A DNA stretch of 64,000 nucleotides from CAZHTS01 sp964535315. Lineage in GTDB: Bacteria; Chloroflexota; Anaerolineae; Anaerolineales; Anaerolineaceae. The position numbers and the translations under genes were made by a program. The stretch's first letter is position 1, and the number at the start of each line of letters is the position of its first letter. Location of the stretch: contig CAZHTS010000019.1 of assembly GCA_964535315.1 (NCBI GenBank), positions 1 through 64,000 of the forward strand, written 5' to 3'. The notes below the pieces were generated by a model. It made no database searches, was not told where the DNA came from, and saw nothing but the letters and a program-made list of their open reading frames with translations. Below, one piece after another: positions 52,529-60,817 of this stretch.

Positions 52529-53569
52529 TCAGGAATGGGTCTGGGCCCAGTGCTGAGCGGCCCGGATGAGGGCGTCGATATTCTCCGCCGGCGTTTCGGG
52601 CGAAACCCCACCGCCAAAGGAAAGAATCATACCACGCCCGTCAACGCCCCGCATACAATCCAGGGCGGCCTGATAAACCTGCTCGGGGGCGCCGCGCACG
52701 CCCAGATCGAGCGGGGCGACGTTGCCCATCAACGTCACCCGCTCGCCCATCAGGCGGCGGGCCTCGGCCAGCTCAGTTTTGTGGCTGAAATTAAAGACAT
52801 CAAAACCGGCCTGCGCCAGGCTGGGGTAAAGATGCTTGCAGGGTGTGTCGTTGTGATACACCCGCACCAGACCATCGAAAGCGGCAAAGATGCGCTGCAG
52901 GTGGGGCTGAATGAGGGCCTCGTATTGTTTACGTGAGACCATCCCCACCACGTCGTCCAGGACAAGAATGCCCTCCGGCCGGCTCAGGCTTTCGAGTTGG
53001 GCGTTCAGCCAGTCGATCAGGGTGGTGGTCACGACGGTAAGGATGCGGGTGACGGTTTCGGGCGCCTCGGCAAAACCCGCCAACCAGTCGGTGACGCCCA
53101 TCAACCAGGAGGCGACGGTAACCGGGCCGCGGCAGCACACCATGCGAATGGGCAGCCCCTCGGCGGCGAGGCGAGCGTCCATGCGCTGATACTGGCGCAG
53201 GACGAGCGGCATCAATCCGTCCTTACGCGGGTCGGCCGGCTTGAGGTCGGCCCAGAAATCCAGGTTGCGCACCACCGGCTCGACCGAGGGCGGCTGGTCG
53301 GGGTGAAACTGCAAACGCACACCGAACCCGGAGGGCTCGGCCGCCATGCCGTATTCCCACCAGAAACCGGGCACCCAGGTAACGCCGGGAAAACGGCCGA
53401 GCAGCCCGCGATTGATCTCGAGCCAGCGCTCCTGGTCGAGAAAATAGTCGCGGGTATCGATGCCGGCGTAGCCCGGCAGCCAGGGGCTGTCGACAATGAG
53501 CGCCACGGGCGGAACCGTCTGTTCCGCGCCGTGCAAGGCGGCTTGCTTGAACTGATCCCAGGTATCCAT
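52529..53569 (-). CDS. Uroporphyrinogen decarboxylase-fold protein 1 (MtaA-like, altered metal site)
   Basis: A 346-residue TIM-barrel protein of the UROD/MtaA superfamily. DDVVGMVSRKQYEALIQPH, the YHNDTPC segment (239-244) and the GNVAPLDLGVRGAPEQVY segment correspond to family positions. The usual His-x-Cys-Gly zinc motif has become His239-Asn-Asp241, so zinc-thiolate methyl transfer looks unlikely unless Cys244 substitutes. The ATG at 53569 has GGAG at 6 nt and follows the previous gene's stop by one base. HemE function is excluded by low overall likeness. Substrate unknown. Confidence 0.8.
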   Translation of the reverse strand: MDTWDQFKQAALHGAEQTVPPVALIVDSPWLPGYAGIDTRDYFLDQERWLEINRGLLGRFPGVTWVPGFWWEYGMAAEPSGFGVRLQFHPDQPPSVEPVVRNLDFWADLKPADPRKDGLMPLVLRQYQRMDARLAAEGLPIRMVCCRGPVTVASWLMGVTDWLAGFAEAPETVTRILTVVTTTLIDWLNAQLESLSRPEGILVLDDVVGMVSRKQYEALIQPHLQRIFAAFDGLVRVYHNDTPCKHLYPSLAQAGFDVFNFSHKTELAEARRLMGERVTLMGNVAPLDLGVRGAPEQVYQAALDCMRGVDGRGMILSFGGGVSPETPAENIDALIRAAQHWAQTHS

Positions 53570-53570
53570 T

Positions 53571-54641
53571 TCAGGCTCCATAACGGCGATAACGCTCGAT
53601 GACCGCGAACATGGCAAACAGATTTTCATCGGGCGTGCCGTAATCCATGTTGATACAGCAAATGCCGGTCTTTTCCAGCGGACCGGCGGCCTGCAAAAGC
53701 GCTTCGGTGTCGGCGGCGATTTCCTGCGGGGTACATTGCAGCATGCGAATGGGGCTGAGGCGCAGGTTGAGGAAGGCGTCCGGCAGCGCCTGGCGGCAGC
53801 GGGCCACGTCGGAACCCCAACCCACATCGCAAAAAACGGCCGGGATGCGGGCGTAGTCGCCGGCAAACAGGTGCATGTTGTCGCCGCAGTGGTGCACGCC
53901 AAAGGGCGCAATGCGGGCCGCCATACCCTGCTCGATGGGCAGTTGCATGGCGCGATAGCTGCGCGGTGAGATCATCTGCACCGAACAATTGGCGTGCAGG
54001 AAAGGACTGGGCGTCAGGCGCGCCACCATGCGGTTGACCGAGACCGAGCTGGTGCCCGTGCGCCGGCGCACGTAAAGCGCCACATCGGCGATCAGATCGC
54101 CAATCTGGCGCAGCAGACGCTGCACGCGTTCGGGAGCGTTGTAGAAATCGGCAAACAAATCCTGCCCGTAGAGATGATAGGCGGCGTTGAGCAGCCCATC
54201 GGTGTTGAGATCGCCGACCAGAAAACCGTACTGCGCCTCAAGGGCGTCCCAGCCGGCAATCAGTTCGTTCATCGGCCAGCAGGTGTGGAAATCCGGTGGG
54301 GTGAAAGCTTCGACCTGTTCCACGCTCCAATGCAGCGGCAGCGGCTGCGGGGCGGCGTCCGCCTCAAAGCGAATCTCGGCGCCGAGCAGGGCAGGGATGA
54401 CAAAACCACCGGCAACGTAAGGCGAGCCGATGATGGGGCGCGGCTGCGGGTCGGGCTCGCCCTGGCCCATCTGAGCGTAACGCTGGTAGAGCACCTGGCG
54501 CATGCGCACATCGTTGGCAGCGCGGGTGGATGAGTCGAAATAAAACGGACGTTCAAAGGAGATACCGGCGGTCTTGTGCCACCAGTTGGGGTTGAACACC
54601 AGTTCGAGCGGCAAGAAGGTATCGGCTTGCAGGCCGGTCAT
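53571..54641 (-). CDS. Uroporphyrinogen decarboxylase-fold protein 2 (MtaA-like, intact His-Cys-Cys)
   Basis: A 356-residue UROD-superfamily protein. The motif HHCGDN gives His250 and Cys252, and a second Cys303 sits in MLQCTPQE, where MtaA-type methyltransferases have their third zinc ligand. The MISPRSYRAM segment is the usual family landmark. In MtaA/MtbA/CmuA proteins such sites bind zinc and activate a thiol for methyl transfer from a corrinoid protein. The start overlaps the previous gene by ATGA. No corrinoid protein is encoded in the window. Confidence 0.8.
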   Translation of the reverse strand: MTGLQADTFLPLELVFNPNWWHKTAGISFERPFYFDSSTRAANDVRMRQVLYQRYAQMGQGEPDPQPRPIIGSPYVAGGFVIPALLGAEIRFEADAAPQPLPLHWSVEQVEAFTPPDFHTCWPMNELIAGWDALEAQYGFLVGDLNTDGLLNAAYHLYGQDLFADFYNAPERVQRLLRQIGDLIADVALYVRRRTGTSSVSVNRMVARLTPSPFLHANCSVQMISPRSYRAMQLPIEQGMAARIAPFGVHHCGDNMHLFAGDYARIPAVFCDVGWGSDVARCRQALPDAFLNLRLSPIRMLQCTPQEIAADTEALLQAAGPLEKTGICCINMDYGTPDENLFAMFAVIERYRRYGA

Positions 54642-55819
54642 GAGACACCTCCGGGCAGGGGATAAACGCCGTACTCCGCCAGGGCGGCGAGCATGGCCTC
54701 CAGGTTGGCAGGCGGCACGTCCGCCTGGATGTTGTGAATGGTATTGAAGACAAATCCGCCGCCGGGCGCCAGCGCCTCGATATTGCGGCGCACGTCGTCC
54801 CGCACCTCTTGCGGCGTGCCGTAGGGCAGCACGCCCTGCGTATCGACGCCGCCGCCCCAGAAGACCAGGTCGCGGCCGAAATCGCGCTTGAGGGCGGCGG
54901 GCTCCATGCCGCGGGCGCGCACGTGCACGGGATTGATGATCTGCACCCCGATTTCGATCAGGTCGGGGATCAGCGGGCGGATGTTGCCGCACGAATGAAA
55001 GAAGCACTGCGCCTCGGGCGCCAGGGCATGGATGCGCTCGAAAAGAAGCCTGAGGCGCGGCTTGATCTGCTGGCGGAACATGCGCGGTGAGATCAGCTGT
55101 GACTCCTGCGTGCCATAATCGTCCATCTGGGCGACGACGTCGACCACGTCCGCCAGCTGCGGCAGGGCCATCTCCCAGAATGCCAGCTTGAGTTCGACCA
55201 GCTTATCGAACAACACTCCCGCCAGGTCGGGCTCGGAGGCCATCAACATCAACAGGTGATCCATACCGGTGACGCGCTGGGCCATCTCGAACACGCCGGC
55301 GAAGGCGTCCTTGAGCACCACGGCGTAACCGGCGGCGCGCCAGGCCTCGGCCTGCCGGCGCAGCCCGGCGATGCGCTGCGGGTCGGCCAGGTTGGGCCAG
55401 GGATGGGCGGCAATGCTGGCCGGGCTCAGTTTGCCGGCCGGCAGGGGCAGGCTGTAAACCGAGAAATACAGGCCATCCACCTTGGGCTTGCGGTGGGTGA
55501 TGCCCCATTCATCGTGATAGAGCCAGTACTCGCCGCCGTCTTCGCTGCGAACGTTCCAGTTATGACTGCCGAGCGGGAAGAGCCCGCGCGTGTCCACGCC
55601 CAGACGCTGCAACACCCCCTCGGCCGGCTGCGCCAGCCCCTGAACCACGTCGCACAACGGCACACCCTCGGCCGGCAATCCCAACACCTGGAGCAGGCCG
55701 GTATAGGCCACCTGGTGGATGCCGGTAACCTGGGTGCTGGCGAGATCGAAGGGCACACGGTCGGCTTCCTGATGATGGAGAGCCGCCAGCAAACGCTGGC
55801 GGGAAGTGAACGAGGTCAT
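54638..55819 (-). CDS. Uroporphyrinogen decarboxylase-fold protein 3 (MtaA-like)
   Basis: A 393-residue UROD-superfamily protein, the most typical of the four. It begins with SRQRLLAALHHQEADRVPFD, the common N-terminal pattern of MtaA-like proteins. FFHSCGNI gives His275 and Cys277; LIEIGVQIINPVH and FWGGGVDTQGVLPYGTPQEV follow. No Cys is seen at the third zinc position. It lies 26 nt after the DppF gene and is preceded by AGGAG. Role in the uronate pathway is inferred only from the operon. Confidence 0.82.
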   Translation of the reverse strand: MTSFTSRQRLLAALHHQEADRVPFDLASTQVTGIHQVAYTGLLQVLGLPAEGVPLCDVVQGLAQPAEGVLQRLGVDTRGLFPLGSHNWNVRSEDGGEYWLYHDEWGITHRKPKVDGLYFSVYSLPLPAGKLSPASIAAHPWPNLADPQRIAGLRRQAEAWRAAGYAVVLKDAFAGVFEMAQRVTGMDHLLMLMASEPDLAGVLFDKLVELKLAFWEMALPQLADVVDVVAQMDDYGTQESQLISPRMFRQQIKPRLRLLFERIHALAPEAQCFFHSCGNIRPLIPDLIEIGVQIINPVHVRARGMEPAALKRDFGRDLVFWGGGVDTQGVLPYGTPQEVRDDVRRNIEALAPGGGFVFNTIHNIQADVPPANLEAMLAALAEYGVYPLPGGVS

Positions 55820-55845
55820 GAGATTTGTGCTCCTATCACCCAAGA

Positions 55846-56868
55846 TCACTGGTAGACGATGCCGCGCAGCGCCAGTTCCCCGACCCGGTGGCAGGCGACC
55901 CAATGATCGCCGCCCAGATCGCGCCAGGTGGGCGTCTCGGTCTGGCACACCGGCTGGGCGTAGCGACAGCGCGGGTGGAACTTGCATCCGGGCGGCGGGT
56001 TCGAAGGATTGGGCACGTCGCCCGGCAGGAGGATGCGCTGGGTGGCCTGATCGGGGTCGGAGCGCGGCACGGCCGAGAGCAGGGCCTCGGTGTAGGGATG
56101 GGCCGGGTGACGGTAAAGCTCTTCGGCCGAGGCCAGTTCGACCATCGAGCCCAGGTACATGACCGCCACGCGGTCGCTGATGTGCTCGACCACCGAAAGG
56201 TCGTGGGCAATAAACAGATAGGTCAGGCCAAATTCGTGCTGCAAATCCTTGAGCAGGTTGACCACCTGGGCCTGAATGGAGACGTCCAGGGCCGAAACGG
56301 GCTCGTCGGCCACGATCAGCCGCGGACGCAGGGCCAGGGCGCGGGCGATGCCGATGCGTTGGCGCTGCCCGCCGCTGAAGGCGTAGGGATAACGGTTCAT
56401 GTGCTGGACGCGCAGCCCAACGCGCTCGAGCAGATCGCGCACCTGAGACTTGAGCTCGGCGCCCTCGGCAATCCCATGAATCCGCAGCGGTTCGCCGACG
56501 ATGTCCATGACGGTCATGCGCGGGTTGAGCGAGGAGAACGGGTCCTGGAAGATCATCTGGATCTCGCGGCGCAGGTCCTTGAGCTGGCGCCGGTTGGCGG
56601 TGACCAGATCCACGGCGTTTTCTTCCTGGGCATAATACAATACCCGCCCGGCGGTGGGGCGGTAGGCGCGCAGGATACAGCGCCCGACGGTCGTCTTGCC
56701 GCAGCCCGATTCGCCCACCAGGCCGAGCGTCTCGCCCTGGCGCAGGAAGAAACTGACGCCATCCACGGCCTTGACGTGCCCCACCAGGCGCTTGAGCAGG
56801 CCCTTGTAAATGGGAAAATGCATCTTGAGATCGCTGACTTCCAGCAAATTGGGAGCTTGACTGTGCAT
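55846..56868 (-). CDS. Peptide/oligosaccharide ABC transporter ATPase, DppF/OppF type
   Basis: A 340-residue ATPase. Walker A GESGCGKTT, Q-loop FQDPFSSLNPR, signature SGGQRQR, Walker B LIVADEPVSALD and H-loop IAHDLSV are present, with the oligopeptide/dipeptide C-terminal extension (GCKFHPRCRYA, two Cys). It pairs with the DppD-type ATPase. Two UROD-like genes flank it, splitting the transporter genes. A GTG at 56880 is an alternative start. Transport of uronate oligomers is inferred from context; Thermotoga uses this transporter family for sugars. Confidence 0.93.
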   Translation of the reverse strand: MHSQAPNLLEVSDLKMHFPIYKGLLKRLVGHVKAVDGVSFFLRQGETLGLVGESGCGKTTVGRCILRAYRPTAGRVLYYAQEENAVDLVTANRRQLKDLRREIQMIFQDPFSSLNPRMTVMDIVGEPLRIHGIAEGAELKSQVRDLLERVGLRVQHMNRYPYAFSGGQRQRIGIARALALRPRLIVADEPVSALDVSIQAQVVNLLKDLQHEFGLTYLFIAHDLSVVEHISDRVAVMYLGSMVELASAEELYRHPAHPYTEALLSAVPRSDPDQATQRILLPGDVPNPSNPPPGCKFHPRCRYAQPVCQTETPTWRDLGGDHWVACHRVGELALRGIVYQ

Positions 56869-56881
56869 AGGGCCTCTCACC

Positions 56882-58009
56882 TCAAACGCAGAGTTCGTGG
56901 ATCTGATCGTACAGACGATGTTGTTCGTCCACGTCCTGGACGTAGGTCACCACCACCAGCTTCATACCGGGTTTCCACAGACGGCGCACATGATCGAGCA
57001 CTTCCTGGCGGTCGCCGACCATGCGGGCATGCACGATGACGCCGCTGCCGGCAAAAGCGTCGCGGAATTCCTCACAGACGTTATAGTGCGGGTCGGTTTG
57101 CGGGCTGAAAGCGCCGTCCACCATGCGCAGGTTGGCAATCTGGCGCACAGCGGGGATCCACTTGCTCCAGTTGCCGCAGGAATGGATCACCGCCCCGCCG
57201 AACGGCTCGCCGGCGCGGGCGTGGCTGGCGAGGCACAGCCGGGCAAAGGTGCGCGGCGAAATCATCACCAGGTCATCGGTGCTCATTCCCAGCCCCTGGC
57301 CGCTGTACGAACTGGCAAACGTATGGCCGGGGCGCACCAGCTGCTCGCCGATCAATTCGCTTTGTTTACGGGTAAAAGCCACCAGGGTATCGGCGATGAC
57401 GTCCAACATGGCCTGGATGCGCTCGACGTAATCGACAAACCCCATGTAAAAAGCGCTGGTCTCCACCAGCCCGCTGGCTACGTTGAGCGGCGACTGGACG
57501 TCGCACCAGGAAATGGGCAGCCGGCCGCGGGTCTGTTCGAGGAAGTATTCGATCATGCGCAGGGTGTGCTGCATAACCGGCACCTGAGCGAACGGCAGAG
57601 GCTGCAAGTCGGGCACGTCGGCCACATTGCGCCACAGCTTGCGCGTCACCGGCGCCTGACCCTCGGGCCAATCGTAATCGCTGCCAAAGGCGGCGGCAAT
57701 CGTCCCGATGCCGTACCACGGCTCGAGATAGGTGGGCGCATCGCTGCGATAGACCAGGGAACGCGTCAGCCCGCCCAACTGCCAGCGCAGCGACTGCTGC
57801 ATATCGGCGCAGCCGTCGCGGAAGACCTCGGCCACGCGCACCCGCTGCCAGACGAGCACACCGCTATCCTGGCGCATGAATTGGGCGTAACGCCGGTCGC
57901 AATCCAGGGCGTAGGCCTGGTAACGGTCGAAGTCAAAGGCCGCCGGTTCAAGCGGGGTAACCGGCATGGCCTGGGCATCGGCCAGGGCATAATTAAACGT
58001 AGAGGACAT
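56882..58009 (-). CDS. Uroporphyrinogen decarboxylase-fold protein 4 (MtaA-like)
   Basis: A 375-residue UROD-superfamily protein, clearly different in its N-terminal 120 residues from the other three. Family features: DVQSPLNVASGLVE, MISPRTFARLCL and IHSCGNW with His276 and Cys278. A later Cys in NVCEEF (about 308) could be the third ligand. It starts after the SGNH esterase gene with GGAG at 8 nt. Function unknown; see the finding on the four paralogues. Confidence 0.78.
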   Translation of the reverse strand: MSSTFNYALADAQAMPVTPLEPAAFDFDRYQAYALDCDRRYAQFMRQDSGVLVWQRVRVAEVFRDGCADMQQSLRWQLGGLTRSLVYRSDAPTYLEPWYGIGTIAAAFGSDYDWPEGQAPVTRKLWRNVADVPDLQPLPFAQVPVMQHTLRMIEYFLEQTRGRLPISWCDVQSPLNVASGLVETSAFYMGFVDYVERIQAMLDVIADTLVAFTRKQSELIGEQLVRPGHTFASSYSGQGLGMSTDDLVMISPRTFARLCLASHARAGEPFGGAVIHSCGNWSKWIPAVRQIANLRMVDGAFSPQTDPHYNVCEEFRDAFAGSGVIVHARMVGDRQEVLDHVRRLWKPGMKLVVVTYVQDVDEQHRLYDQIHELCV

Positions 58010-58011
58010 GA

Positions 58012-58617
58012 TCAGTGCTCCATCCAACCCAATAAAAAGCCGGCAATCAACGCCGCCTGGCGGGCGCTGACCTGCTCGCTGAAATGAACGTGGTCGACGT
58101 ACACATCGGGGCCCAGGTTGCGGGTAAACGTATACAGGTCAATTTGCGGCACACCGGCAGGGCGCATGACTTCGCCGGCCGCAGCGTTGTAACGCTGCAC
58201 GTCGGCGTCCAGGCGGGTAAAACTGGCGTTCAGCCGGCGGTGACGCTCATCATCCACCGGAGTGGTGGCGACCCACACCACATGCTGCGCCATCTGGCGC
58301 GCCAGGGCCAGGATTGCTTCCAGATTACGGCGATACTCCTGCACTTCCACCTGGTGGCGTCCGCTGGTCGGGTCGATCTTGATATCGTGCAGCCCGCAGT
58401 TGAGCAGCAGGCAGTCAAAACGCAGCCGGTCGCCGACGTCCTGCAAATACGCCAGCGCCATGCCGCTGTCGCCGCCGTTAGCGGCATCCGGCTCTCCGGG
58501 CACGAGGAGGGCCTCAAAATCGCCCTTGCGCTGCACCCTGCGGCCGGGCAGCGCCTGGCGCACAAAGGGCGTGTAGTGCACCGAGATGCTGTCGCCAAGG
58601 ATGAACAGGTTTTGCAT
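58012..58617 (-). CDS. SGNH/GDSL hydrolase
   Basis: A 201-residue single-domain SGNH hydrolase without signal peptide. The nucleophile Ser10 lies in LGDSIS, block III appears as NCGLHDIK and block V as DHVHFS with the Asp-x-x-His pair. Intracellular small SGNH enzymes in sugar operons commonly remove acetyl groups from sugars. A deacetylation or demethylation of imported uronides fits the context. It is encoded 4 nt after dppD. Confidence 0.82.
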   Translation of the reverse strand: MQNLFILGDSISVHYTPFVRQALPGRRVQRKGDFEALLVPGEPDAANGGDSGMALAYLQDVGDRLRFDCLLLNCGLHDIKIDPTSGRHQVEVQEYRRNLEAILALARQMAQHVVWVATTPVDDERHRRLNASFTRLDADVQRYNAAAGEVMRPAGVPQIDLYTFTRNLGPDVYVDHVHFSEQVSARQAALIAGFLLGWMEH

Positions 58618-58621
58618 CAGC

Positions 58622-59638
58622 TTACCCCTTCCCGGCGTACAGGCGGCAGCGGACGAAATGACCGGGTTCGACTTCCACCAACGGTACACGCTCGACGCCC
58701 TGGCAGGCGTCGCTGGAATTGACCGGACAGCGCGGCGCAAAAGCGCACACCGCCGGCACAGCAAACGGATCGGGAACGCTGCCGGCAATCGGCACCAGGC
58801 GTTTCTTGACGTCCTGGCCCATGCGCGGCACCGACTGGAGCAGCCCGATGGTGTAGGGGTGCAGCGGGCGATGGAAGAGGGTGCGGGCGTCGGCAAATTC
58901 GATGATACGCCCCATGTACATGACCGCCACCCGGTCGGCCAGTTCGGCGATGACCCCCAGATTGTGGGTGATCATGAGGATGGCGGTGTGGAACTGCTGT
59001 TGCAGCCCCTTCATCAGGTCGAGAATCTGCGCCTGGATGGTCACATCCAGAGCGGTGGTGGGCTCGTCGGCGATGAGCAGCGAGGGGTTGCACGAGAGCG
59101 CCATGGCGATCATGGCGCGCTGGCGTTGGCCGCCGGACAGCTTGTGCGGGTACGTATCCACGATCTGTTCGGCCATGCCCAGGCCCACCGACTTAAGCAT
59201 TTCGATGGCTTTCTGGCGGGCCTGCTCCGGGCTGGCTTTCTGGTGAAGTTGAACCGCCTCGCCCAGCTGATCGCCGATGGTGTGCACGGGTGAAAGCGAG
59301 GTCATCGGCTCCTGAAAGATCATGGCAATTTCGTTGCCGCGAATGCTGCGGATCAGGTCACCCTGCGGATCGACCTGGGCCAGGTCGATCACCTCACCGC
59401 TGCGCCGGCGGAAGAGGATGCTGCCAGAAACGATCTGGCTGCGTTTGGGCGGCAGCAGGCGCAGGATGGAATGAGCGGTCACGCTCTTGCCGCAGCCGGA
59501 TTCGCCCACCAGGCCGAGCGTCTCGCCCGGCTGGATGTGCAGCGAGACGCCGTCCACGGCGCGCACGGTGCCGTCCATGGTGAAGAAATGGGTTTGCAGA
59601 TCTTCGATGCGCAACAGAAAGTCGGTTTGAGTATCCAT
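58622..59638 (-). CDS. Peptide/oligosaccharide ABC transporter ATPase, DppD/OppD type
   Basis: A 338-residue ATPase: Walker A GESGCGKSV, Q-loop FQEPMTSLSPV, signature LSGGQRQRAMIAMAL, Walker B LLIADEPTTALD, H-loop ITHNLGV, and a C-terminal oligopeptide-type extension with CAFAPRCP. It starts 3 nt after the DppC gene. It would energise the DppB/DppC channel together with the DppF-type subunit. Confidence 0.94.
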   Translation of the reverse strand: MDTQTDFLLRIEDLQTHFFTMDGTVRAVDGVSLHIQPGETLGLVGESGCGKSVTAHSILRLLPPKRSQIVSGSILFRRRSGEVIDLAQVDPQGDLIRSIRGNEIAMIFQEPMTSLSPVHTIGDQLGEAVQLHQKASPEQARQKAIEMLKSVGLGMAEQIVDTYPHKLSGGQRQRAMIAMALSCNPSLLIADEPTTALDVTIQAQILDLMKGLQQQFHTAILMITHNLGVIAELADRVAVMYMGRIIEFADARTLFHRPLHPYTIGLLQSVPRMGQDVKKRLVPIAGSVPDPFAVPAVCAFAPRCPVNSSDACQGVERVPLVEVEPGHFVRCRLYAGKG

Positions 59639-59641
59639 AAG

Positions 59642-60817
59642 CTACACCGTATAGGGGTCGGCGGCGTCGCGCAGACCGTCGCCCAGGAAGTTGAAGGCCA
59701 GGATGGCCACAGCGACAAAGACGCCGGGGATGAGCAGCCAGGGGTAAAGCACCAGCGCCTGGATGTTCTGGGCCTCTTTGAGCAGTACGCCCCAACTGGT
59801 CATCGGCGGGCGCAGCCCAAGCCCCAGGAAGCTGAGCGATGACTCGGCCAGGATCATGGAAGGCATAGACAGCGTGGCGATGACGATGATGTGGCTGAGG
59901 GTGGCCGGGATGAGATGGCGGAAGATGATCCAGGCGTCGCTGGCGCCGGTCAGGCGGGCGGCGAGGACAAAGTCCTCCTCACGCAGCGAGAGCACCTTGC
60001 CGCGCAGCTGGCGCGCCAGCCAGGTCCAGCCGATGAGCGAGAGGATGACGGTGATCACAAAATAGGTCTTGCCGGGCGGCCAATGCTGCGGCAGGGCCGC
60101 AGTCAGGGCCATCCACAACGGGATGGCCGGGAAGGAACGTACCACCTCGATGGCGCGCTGGATGAGATCGTCGATCCAGCCGCCGTAATAACCGGAGGCC
60201 ACCCCCAGTACGGCGCCCAGGATCAGGCTGAAGATCACCCCGACCAGGCCGATGGTCAGCGAAATCTGGCTGCCGAGCAGGATACGAGAAAACATGTCGC
60301 GGCCCTGAGTATCGGTGCCCAGGATGGCGATGGTGCCCTCGCTGACGCCGAATAGATGGATGTCGGCCGGGATGAGTTTGAACAGCAGATACGGCTGGCC
60401 TTTGGTAAAGAAGCGCACCGGCACGACCTTGCTGGTATCCTCGGCGTATTGTTTGCTGAGGGTGACGGGATCGCGGCTGGATTTGATACCATAAACGAAC
60501 GGGCCGTAGAAACGCCCCTCGTGGATCCAGTGGATGGGCTGGGGCGGCATAAAGGCGAAGCGGGCGGAACGGGTTTCCAGGTCGTAAGGAGCGATGAAAT
60601 CACCCAACAAGGCAAACAGGTAAAAGAGCAAAATGACCACCCCACCGATAATGGCGGCCTTGTTGCGGATGAACTTACGCCAGATCAACTGCCACTGCGA
60701 GGCGGCGTAATGCTTTTCTTCGGCCGCCAGCATCTCAACCTCCGCCTGGTTGACCCGCTGCAGGTTCTTCTCGTACAATTCGCGAATTGCGTTGGATTGC
60801 GCCTGTAAGTCGTTCAT
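59642..60817 (-). CDS. ABC transporter permease, DppC/OppC type
   Basis: A 391-residue permease. An unusually long N-terminal cytoplasmic part (1-45) precedes the first helix (AAIIGGVVILLFYLFALLGDF in part), and a periplasmic domain of about 110 residues follows, which is longer than in peptide transporters and is common in sugar-linked members. The core has the GTDTQGRDMFSRILLG motif and the EAA-like loop AARLTGASDAWIIFRHLIP. Its ATG overlaps the DppB stop by 4 nt. Confidence 0.92.
   Translation of the reverse strand: MNDLQAQSNAIRELYEKNLQRVNQAEVEMLAAEEKHYAASQWQLIWRKFIRNKAAIIGGVVILLFYLFALLGDFIAPYDLETRSARFAFMPPQPIHWIHEGRFYGPFVYGIKSSRDPVTLSKQYAEDTSKVVPVRFFTKGQPYLLFKLIPADIHLFGVSEGTIAILGTDTQGRDMFSRILLGSQISLTIGLVGVIFSLILGAVLGVASGYYGGWIDDLIQRAIEVVRSFPAIPLWMALTAALPQHWPPGKTYFVITVILSLIGWTWLARQLRGKVLSLREEDFVLAARLTGASDAWIIFRHLIPATLSHIIVIATLSMPSMILAESSLSFLGLGLRPPMTSWGVLLKEAQNIQALVLYPWLLIPGVFVAVAILAFNFLGDGLRDAADPYTV

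Noticed and set aside
52529..53911. Longer forms of the UROD-like proteins (starts at 53911, 55007, 55987)
   Set aside because: The extra N-terminal parts are Arg/Ala/Pro-rich out-of-frame readings of the preceding genes; the start sites chosen have ribosome sites or ATGA overlaps.
52529..58009. HemE (true uroporphyrinogen decarboxylase) assignment
   Set aside because: The HxCG motif, low likeness to HemE, four paralogues and no haem genes nearby argue for the MtaA-like branch.
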